Positions 6,965 to 12,349 of a DNA stretch of 12,349 bases are shown one piece after another. The first letter of the stretch is position 1; each line of letters starts with the position of its first letter. A model generated the notes under the pieces. That model was given only the letters and a program-made list of their open reading frames with translations. It ran no database searches and was not told where the DNA came from. The position numbers were made by a program, and so were the translations under genes. Source of the DNA: an uncultured Lachnospiraceae bacterium (GTDB lineage: Bacteria > Bacillota > Clostridia > Lachnospirales > Lachnospiraceae); NCBI GenBank assembly GCA_937901625.1, contig CALDIE010000061.1, positions 1 to 12,349 on the forward strand, written 5' to 3'.

Positions 6965-8734
6965 ATGTCAAAATCCATCCATAATATTTCCTCAAAAAAA
7001 ATACTGATACTTATTGTTTTTATTCAGGCGATATATATTTCTTTATTTTTTGCTTTCAACAAAGAAGGCTATCATTCTGACGAAATATGGAATTATGCTT
7101 TTGCCAACAGCTCGGAATACAAGCACATATATACACTTGACGATCTCAATCTCAATAACTGTTTGGAGTGGATGGACTCAAAAATATTACTTGACTATAT
7201 CAGTGTGGATAAAAGCGAAATATTTTCCTACAAGCCAATATACGAAAACGCTTCTTCGGATTTAAATCCCCCGCTTCATTATATGCTTCTTCATTTTATA
7301 TGTTCTTTTTTTCCGAATGAATGGTCAAAATGGTTTTGTTTTATTATTAATATCATTTCATTTATTATAGGACAGTTTTATCTCTATAAATTAACAGAAG
7401 ATGTTTCCAAGAGCTCCGTTACGGCTTATTCAGGCATAATTCTATATGGTCTGGGTATAGGTATAATCAATATTACATCCTTTCTCCGTATATATGCTAT
7501 GGGTGTATGCTTTACGATAATGTTTCTTTATTATTCAAATAAGGTTTTTGAATTACGCAGAGAACCCAAAAAGCAGAACAAATATATCTTAATATCCGCA
7601 ATTGTATGTCTGCTTGGCGCCCTGACCGTCCACCTGTTTCTTACCGTTGCTTTTATAATTGTTTTTATGTATTCTGTATACTACCTGTTTAGCAAGAATA
7701 TTAAATTGCTTTTCAAGTATGGTCTTTCTATGTCATTATCTGTATTGATTTCTATTATGCTTTTTCCGACATCAATGACTCATCTCTCAATAACCTCAAC
7801 CAATTCCCAGGTAAAAAAATATCCAACTCTGTTTCAGTTTAAGATTTATTTGTCATATTTAACCAAGGATGTTTCCGGAATTCACATTTCCGTTATGCCG
7901 ACCATGACTCTTTCATACATAAAACTGGCTATAATGATTCTTTTGTTTTTATTTATTCCGTTTAGTTTTATAGCAAGAAACGAAGCATGGTTTAAAAATC
8001 TAAAAGAAAGAGTAAAAAATAAATTCAAGCTTTTGTTTTATAATATCAAAAAGCTTCCGTACCTTATTATTCTTTTATTTGTATCAATAATATTTTTTAT
8101 TTATATTTCAGCAAAAAACACTTCAATATTCAGAATGGGAAAATACTCAAGAAGGTATATATTCTTCTTATATCCTTTATTTGCCATACTTATTGTATTG
8201 TGCATACACTATGTAATACTGTTCTTTACAAAAAATAAGAAGCTTCACAACATACTTATCCTTGCCATTTCCTTTATATGCGTATCCTTGACATATGTAT
8301 ATTCATATGATTATTTTTCTATGAAGCACCAAAGCGTCGGTATCACCTTCGATGATATAGAAAAGGACGCAAATTGTATTTTGGTCTTCAATGAGATTTG
8401 GCTTATGACCTGTGCTACAAATGAGTTCTATGATACAAACAGCTTTTACGCAACAAGATACAAAGACTACAGACAGAATAATTATTCAGAAAACCTTGAT
8501 ACCTCCAAGCCTCTTTATCTTATACTTGATGTGGAAGCAATTTCGGACTCCGATAACGAAAACAAAGAAATCGCAGAAATAAATTTTGAAGATTTTCCTT
8601 ATGGCATTTATAATTTTGATCAAAAAAATATTATACTTGAATATTACAAAAATCTTCCTATATCAACCAAACTTGAATTTGTCGGCATAGATGTACTTTA
8701 CAACAGAACGTTTGAGATTTACAAATTAAATTAA
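6965..8734 (+). CDS. GT-C fold membrane glycosyltransferase-like protein, paralogue 1
   Basis: 589 residues, mostly membrane helices (about 10-12) with a soluble C-terminal tail from about 450. The first helix (12-31) leads into an extracytoplasmic loop with YHSDEIWNY; Asp39-Glu40 match the catalytic acidic pair of GT-C enzymes. NPPLHYMLLH (101-110) matches the PPL.Y motif of the ArnT/PMT-like GT39/GT83 group. A conserved Arg in SFLRIYAMG (172-180) and the segment MGKYSRRYIFFLYPL (391-405) are shared with the paralogue. Such enzymes transfer sugars from polyprenyl-phosphate donors to acceptors outside the membrane. The tail has a conserved ANC...W...TNE.YDTNSFYA block (469-496). The start has a strong ribosome site. 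It is visibly AT-rich (one 60-bp line counted at 27% GC). Donor and acceptor are unknown; the divergent pilus genes make pilin a candidate. Confidence 0.75.
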   Translation: MSKSIHNISSKKILILIVFIQAIYISLFFAFNKEGYHSDEIWNYAFANSSEYKHIYTLDDLNLNNCLEWMDSKILLDYISVDKSEIFSYKPIYENASSDLNPPLHYMLLHFICSFFPNEWSKWFCFIINIISFIIGQFYLYKLTEDVSKSSVTAYSGIILYGLGIGIINITSFLRIYAMGVCFTIMFLYYSNKVFELRREPKKQNKYILISAIVCLLGALTVHLFLTVAFIIVFMYSVYYLFSKNIKLLFKYGLSMSLSVLISIMLFPTSMTHLSITSTNSQVKKYPTLFQFKIYLSYLTKDVSGIHISVMPTMTLSYIKLAIMILLFLFIPFSFIARNEAWFKNLKERVKNKFKLLFYNIKKLPYLIILLFVSIIFFIYISAKNTSIFRMGKYSRRYIFFLYPLFAILIVLCIHYVILFFTKNKKLHNILILAISFICVSLTYVYSYDYFSMKHQSVGITFDDIEKDANCILVFNEIWLMTCATNEFYDTNSFYATRYKDYRQNNYSENLDTSKPLYLILDVEAISDSDNENKEIAEINFEDFPYGIYNFDQKNIILEYYKNLPISTKLEFVGIDVLYNRTFEIYKLN

Positions 8735-8739
8735 CAGTA

Positions 8740-10488
8740 TCACGGATTAAGCCTGTATATCTCAATTTCCCTGGTATGTACATATTCAACACCTACCAGT
8801 TCACACATTGACGATATTGATAAGTCCTTATAATAATCAAGGATTTCATCCTTATCAACCATCATTCCAACATCTTTCGCAAGAGTAATATCCGCTTCAT
8901 CATCGGATTTGCACTCTCTCGATACATCTATAAACAGATACAGCGGCTTGTCACTATCCTTCAAATCCTCATAATTATCCTGAACATAATCAGGTCTTCT
9001 AATTGCATAAAAGCTGTTCGTATCATAGAGTTCATTTGTAAAGGCTGTCAGCACCCATAGATCTTCAACCAGAATTATACAATTAGCATCTTCTTCGATG
9101 TTATCAAAGTTCAACCCTTTTCTGTCAAACTCCATAAAAAATGCATTATCTGATAAGAATAGAGAAAACAGTGCCAGGAATAACGCAACAGTATAATTAA
9201 CCAAACGTTTTTTTCTGAGACAGCTTTCCGCGAATGAGAATATTACAACAGCTATGAACATAGAAAAAAGCGGATATATCAAAAACACATATCTTTTGGC
9301 ATAAATTCCCATTTTGCTTATTGAAGTCCTGTTTGCACTTATAATCATCAAAAATAAAACAGAAAAAATCAATACTATGCAGGAATAACCTTTATTCTTT
9401 ATATTCCCCAATAAACGACCGACATATTCCGTAAGGTTGATTTTCATTTTTGAAAACCATTCTTTTTTTCTTGAAAAAAATGCAAACGTCAGAAGCACAG
9501 CAAATAAAGCTCCAATAACCAGGCATACAAGCATATAGGTATCTGTAACCTCCAGTTCATTATGTATACCTATTGTATCTCTTGTAAGGAATGACAAATA
9601 GGAAAAAAATTGATATATAACCGGTGTTTTGAGAGTATCAGAATCCTGTGCATATGTGTGGTTATTTTGAAACGCTTGTCTTATAGTTGCAGGAAAAGCA
9701 ACAATTGACAGAACCACAGCCAAAAGGCATATCATTCCACAGGCAAAAAACGCACCGTATCTTTTTTTATAAAGCAGATAAACAACATAAGCTAAGGTTA
9801 TCGCAAAGGCAACAACCAAAAACTGATGAATGGTAAATGCACCAAGAAAGCAGACAAGAAACAGCTTTATATACTTTCCTATCGTCTTTTCTTTCTTCTT
9901 TCCATAAACGATATCCGTAAAGCAATAAAAGAAAACAACCACAAAAGCCGTACCTAATGCATATATTCTTAAGAAGGAAGCGATGCCCAAGGCACCCGCT
10001 CCAAAGCCGTACAATATTACTCCGGCTATCGCGGCATTATCATCCGTACAAATCAGCTTAAGTGATTTATAAATATAAATCTGGGTAATTATAAATGCTA
10101 TAATATTTATAAAAAAGCAAAACCATTTTGACCAAACATTCGGAAAGAAAGAACATATAAAATGTAAAAGCATATATTGTAACGGAGGATTAAAGTCCCC
10201 TACCGCATTTTGATACACACTTTTATAATCAAATATTTCACTTTCATCAACACTTATGTATTCCAAAAACAAATCAGAATCTTCCCACTCACCTGTGTTT
10301 TTAGTCGTTTGCTCATCTATATAATATATATGTCTGCCTTCAGAGCTGTTGGCAAAGCCATAATTCCATATTTCATCCGAATGATAGCCCTGTTTTTGGG
10401 TATCAAACATAAAGGTAATAAACAGACTTTGAACCAAAATTATTATAACGAGCCATATAATCTTTTTTCTTTCCATTGTTTTTTTCAT
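8740..10488 (-). CDS. GT-C fold membrane glycosyltransferase-like protein, paralogue 2
   Basis: 582 residues, clearly a paralogue of the gene it faces. In the loop from YHSDE to INII I count 68 identities in 96 aligned positions without a gap. The same landmarks appear: first helix at 9-28, Asp38-Glu39 in YHSDEIWNYGFANS, NPPLQYMLLHF at 100-110, SFLRIYALG, multiple helices, and a soluble C-terminal tail with the ANC...TNELYDTNSFYA block. Identity drops in the later helices, so the two may share chemistry but differ in donor or acceptor. The ribosome site before ATG 10488 is weak (ACGGA at a long spacing). It has its own promoter at 10527-10555. Its stop lies only 5 bp from the stop of paralogue 1, with no terminator in the gap. 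Confidence 0.75.
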   Translation of the reverse strand: MKKTMERKKIIWLVIIILVQSLFITFMFDTQKQGYHSDEIWNYGFANSSEGRHIYYIDEQTTKNTGEWEDSDLFLEYISVDESEIFDYKSVYQNAVGDFNPPLQYMLLHFICSFFPNVWSKWFCFFINIIAFIITQIYIYKSLKLICTDDNAAIAGVILYGFGAGALGIASFLRIYALGTAFVVVFFYCFTDIVYGKKKEKTIGKYIKLFLVCFLGAFTIHQFLVVAFAITLAYVVYLLYKKRYGAFFACGMICLLAVVLSIVAFPATIRQAFQNNHTYAQDSDTLKTPVIYQFFSYLSFLTRDTIGIHNELEVTDTYMLVCLVIGALFAVLLTFAFFSRKKEWFSKMKINLTEYVGRLLGNIKNKGYSCIVLIFSVLFLMIISANRTSISKMGIYAKRYVFLIYPLFSMFIAVVIFSFAESCLRKKRLVNYTVALFLALFSLFLSDNAFFMEFDRKGLNFDNIEEDANCIILVEDLWVLTAFTNELYDTNSFYAIRRPDYVQDNYEDLKDSDKPLYLFIDVSRECKSDDEADITLAKDVGMMVDKDEILDYYKDLSISSMCELVGVEYVHTREIEIYRLNP

Positions 10489-10526
10489 AGTTTATTCCGT
10501 CGGTTTCTTTTATTTTTTATACAGTA

Positions 10527-10555
10527 ATTTTACTCTACCCCCGGCATAATATCAA
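10527..10555 (-). promoter_or_regulatory. Sigma-A promoter of GT-C paralogue 2
   Basis: Minus strand: TTGATA (10555-10550), a 17-bp spacer, TAAAAT (10532-10527), about 40 bases before the ATG. The -35 box is the same hexamer as in the promoter of paralogue 1. Confidence 0.7.
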
Positions 10556-10631
10556 GTTTTAAAACAAAATCGATTTGGGAAAAGCACTTTTTTGTCAAAA
10601 AAACATATCATATAAAAACAGGGACTTTATT

Positions 10632-10635
10632 GAGG
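10632..10635 (+). promoter_or_regulatory. Ribosome binding site that decides the sigK start
   Basis: GAGG lies 8 bases before the TTG at 10644. The earlier in-frame TTG at 10575 has no purine-rich site before it. This spacing, plus the family's usual N-terminus, favours 10644. Confidence 0.55.
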
Positions 10636-10643
10636 CGTATAAT

Positions 10644-11267
10644 TTGGAAACTTTTAAACATCCCCTCTCCACCGAAGAGGAAAGACATTATCTTGAGCTT
10701 ATAAGACAGGGTGATATCAAAGCCAGAAATACGCTGGTAGAGTACAATCTGAGACTTGTGGCACATATTGTAAAAAAATATCAGACTTCGGAAAGAAGCA
10801 CCGAGGATCTTATATCAATCGGAACCATAGGGCTGATTAAGGCCGTCAATACCTATGATGAGAAAAAAGGCAGCCGGCTTGCGACTTACGCATCAAGATG
10901 TATAGAAAACGAGCTTCTCATGCGACTAAGGCAGGAACGTAAAGAAGCAAGGGAAATCTCATTATATGAACCAATCGGAACAGACAAGGAAGGTAATGAG
11001 ATTAACCTTATGGACATCATTAAAACCGATGATGAAAATATACTAATTGATATCATTCACAACGATAATATTGATTATATCTCGAAAATATTCGATAAGG
11101 TTCTCGACAAAAGAGAACAGCAGATCATTTCCATGCGATACGGACTAAACGGCAATAAGGAGTTAACCCAGAAGGAGGTTGCAGGGAAGCTCTCCATATC
11201 CCGTTCATACGTTTCCCGCATAGAGAAAAAAGCGCTGCTAAAACTCAGGAGCGCTTTACTCTTATAA
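10644..11267 (+). CDS. sigK: Sporulation sigma factor SigK-like (sigma-70 family), without pro-sequence
   Basis: 207 residues from TTG 10644 (230 if the unsupported TTG 10575 is used). Region 2 (about 35-95) has NLRLVAHIVKKY, EDLISIGTIGLIKA and RLATYASRCIENELLM, the SigK/SigE-type core-binding and -10 recognition segment. A SigK-like linker DKEGNEINLMDI follows at about 114-125. Region 4 (about 155-207) has REQQIISMRYGL and the helix-turn-helix LTQKEVAGKLSISRSYVSRIEKKALLKL for -35 recognition. In Bacillus, SigK carries a membrane-bound pro-sequence removed by SpoIVFB. Here the chosen start gives METFKHPLSTEEE with no hydrophobic leader, and even the longer reading gives none. The protein would direct late mother-cell genes if the organism sporulates. 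I see no convincing promoter upstream. It ends shortly after region 4 and overlaps the U32 gene tail to tail by 23 bp. Confidence 0.88.
   Translation: METFKHPLSTEEERHYLELIRQGDIKARNTLVEYNLRLVAHIVKKYQTSERSTEDLISIGTIGLIKAVNTYDEKKGSRLATYASRCIENELLMRLRQERKEAREISLYEPIGTDKEGNEINLMDIIKTDDENILIDIIHNDNIDYISKIFDKVLDKREQQIISMRYGLNGNKELTQKEVAGKLSISRSYVSRIEKKALLKLRSALLL
11226..11257 (-). terminator. Terminator of the U32 gene, embedded in the sigK coding end
   Basis: Minus strand: AAAGCGCT (11257-11250) and AGCGCTTT (11236-11229) pair over 8 bp around a 13-nt loop, followed by six T (A-run 11226-11231 on the plus strand). The U32 stop codon (11247-11245) lies inside the loop. On the plus strand only three T follow, so termination of sigK there would be weak. 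Confidence 0.75.
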
Positions 11268-12349
11268 TCATACCCTTTTTTATACCTTTAATATCATCTA
11301 CCTTGAGATACAAAAGCTGTTTAGGATGAGGAGCTGATTCCATAGGATTCATCTTCTCATCAAATATACCTTCAATCCTTATATCCAGATTGTTTCCGTC
11401 AAAATCCATTACACTTGCAATGTCTCCTGCAAGGAACTTATTTTTTTGATGGATAACAATAAGTCCGTCTTTTTCTAAAACTTCCTCTATACAGCCTAAA
11501 TACACATAATTATTAACATAGGTATTGTTATCATATATCTGTGTGTTTTCATCCGGCTTATGAAAATAAAAGCCGGTTGTAAACTGTCTGTACGTACAGG
11601 CCGCAATTTCCTCCTTATAATAAGCCATATTGTTTCTGTACAAATCTTCAGATTCAAAATAATCATCAATTGCCTTTCGATATGTCCTGGTTACCGCAGC
11701 CACATAAAGAGCGGTTTTCATACGTCCTTCCACTTTAAACGAATCAATACCGGCATCAATCATCTCCGGAATATACTCTATCATACATAAATCCTTTGAA
11801 TTAAATATGTATGTTCCCCTGTCATCTTCTTCAACAGGAAGATACTCTCCCGGTCTTTTTTCTTCGACAATGCTATACTTCCATCTGCACGGATGGGTGC
11901 AGGCTCCCTGATTGGCGTCTCTCCCCGTGAAATAGTTGCTCAGAAGGCACCGTCCCGAATAGGAAATACACATCGCGCCATGGATAAAGCTCTCGATCTC
12001 CATCTCCTCCGGAATATGTTTCCGGATTTCCGCAAGCTCTGAAAGCGACAGCTCCCTTGCGGAAACCACCCGCTTCGCGCCCATTTTCCACCAGAACAGA
12101 TAGGTCTGATAATTTGTATTGTTCGCCTGGGTGGAAATATGAATCTCCGCCTCCGGCCACACCTCTTTCGCGATCGTGAACATGCCCGGATCGGAAATGA
12201 TCAATGCGTCCGGCTGCTCCGGCTTCATGTTCTTCAGCTCCGCAAAATATTCCCGGGCTCCCTCCAGATCCCCGTTGTGCGCCAGAATGTTGGCCGTCAC
12301 ATACACTTTTACTCCCCGCGCATGCGCGAAAGCGATTCCCTCCGCCATC
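11245..12349 (-). CDS. Peptidase U32 family protein, TrhP/YrrO-like (tRNA hydroxylation), 5' end cut by window edge
   Basis: 368 visible residues; the family is usually about 400-450, so roughly 40 or more N-terminal residues lie outside. The U32 signature region is intact: ESFIHGAMCISYSGRCLLSNY (about 119-139 from the first visible Met) followed by GRDANQGACTHPCRWKY (142-158). Cys127, 134, 150 and 154 are the likely iron-sulfur ligands, and FNSKDLC and DSFKVEGRMK follow. Bacillus YrrO and E. coli relatives help hydroxylate uridine 34 of tRNA using prephenate; true protease activity is doubtful for this branch. A C-terminal beta-rich domain follows from about 270. Composition changes sharply near base 11880: about 55% GC upstream (N-terminal part, Arg codons CGG/CGC) and about 36% downstream (AGA/AGG common), yet the frame is unbroken. 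Its terminator overlaps sigK. Confidence 0.9.
   Translation of the reverse strand, partial: MAEGIAFAHARGVKVYVTANILAHNGDLEGAREYFAELKNMKPEQPDALIISDPGMFTIAKEVWPEAEIHISTQANNTNYQTYLFWWKMGAKRVVSARELSLSELAEIRKHIPEEMEIESFIHGAMCISYSGRCLLSNYFTGRDANQGACTHPCRWKYSIVEEKRPGEYLPVEEDDRGTYIFNSKDLCMIEYIPEMIDAGIDSFKVEGRMKTALYVAAVTRTYRKAIDDYFESEDLYRNNMAYYKEEIAACTYRQFTTGFYFHKPDENTQIYDNNTYVNNYVYLGCIEEVLEKDGLIVIHQKNKFLAGDIASVMDFDGNNLDIRIEGIFDEKMNPMESAPHPKQLLYLKVDDIKGIKKGMIIRVKRS

Noticed and set aside
8839..8853. AAGGAT-TTC-ATCCTT hairpin near the GT-C junction
   Set aside because: It lacks a T-run on either strand and lies inside coding sequence, so it is not a terminator.
10210..10527. 105-codon plus-strand reading opposite the second GT-C gene
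   Set aside because: It is antisense to a well-supported gene with no ribosome site and low-complexity Phe/Leu-rich content.
10575..10643. Upstream TTG start for sigK
   Set aside because: It has no ribosome site and the added 23 residues do not resemble the family's N-terminus; TTG 10644 with GAGG 8 bases before it fits better.
11873..12160. 95-codon minus-strand reading inside the U32 gene
   Set aside because: It is a shadow frame made possible by the high GC of that part of the gene; the U32 frame has clear conserved motifs.
1..12349. CRISPR arrays, tRNA/rRNA genes, insertion sequences, attachment sites
   Set aside because: I saw no spaced direct repeats, cloverleaf-like sequence, transposase or integrase gene, or paired flanking repeats.

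Overview
The window looks like the chromosome of a low-to-moderate GC Gram-positive Clostridia, most likely a Lachnospiraceae-type spore former. The reasons are a SigK-like sporulation sigma factor, a YfhO-family membrane protein, a U32 peptidase-family protein of the Bacillota type, strong AGGAG-type ribosome sites, and a mix of genes near 47-50% GC with genes near 30-40%. No phylogenetic search was possible, so the family is an inference.

Layout. (1) 1-2619, plus strand: a large YfhO-family GT-C membrane protein, cut at its 5' end by the window edge and closed by a clear terminator. (2) 2620-3072: a gene-poor gap holding a strong hairpin and the remains (or an unrecognised small gene) of about 55 codons in two frames. 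(3) 3073-6811, minus strand: a compact type IV pilus module read pilB-like ATPase, pilC-like platform protein, then a type IV prepilin. A terminator separates pilC from the pilin gene, which has its own likely promoter and a foldable leader. The ATPase begins with an almost perfect MshEN motif pair, the signature of c-di-GMP-binding ATPases. (4) 6812-6964: two back-to-back sigma-A promoters. (5) 6965-10488: two AT-rich paralogous GT-C-like membrane glycosyltransferases facing each other tail to tail, with only 5 bp between their stop codons. (6) 10644-11267, plus: a SigK-like sigma factor with a TTG start and no pro-sequence. (7) 11245-12349, minus: a U32 peptidase-family protein (TrhP-like), cut at its 5' end by the window edge. 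It overlaps sigK tail to tail, and its terminator lies inside the sigK coding sequence.

How it fits together. The pilB-pilC-pilin set makes an extracellular filament or pseudopilus. The neighbouring GT-C enzymes are the kind that glycosylate secreted proteins or cell-wall polymers outside the membrane, so pilin or surface-polymer glycosylation is a reasonable but unproven link. The base composition is mosaic. A low-GC block runs from roughly the 5' part of pilB to the middle of the U32 gene. Its right edge is abrupt (about 36% to 55% GC, hand counted) and falls in frame inside a conserved stretch of the U32 gene, which suggests replacement of the block by homologous recombination.
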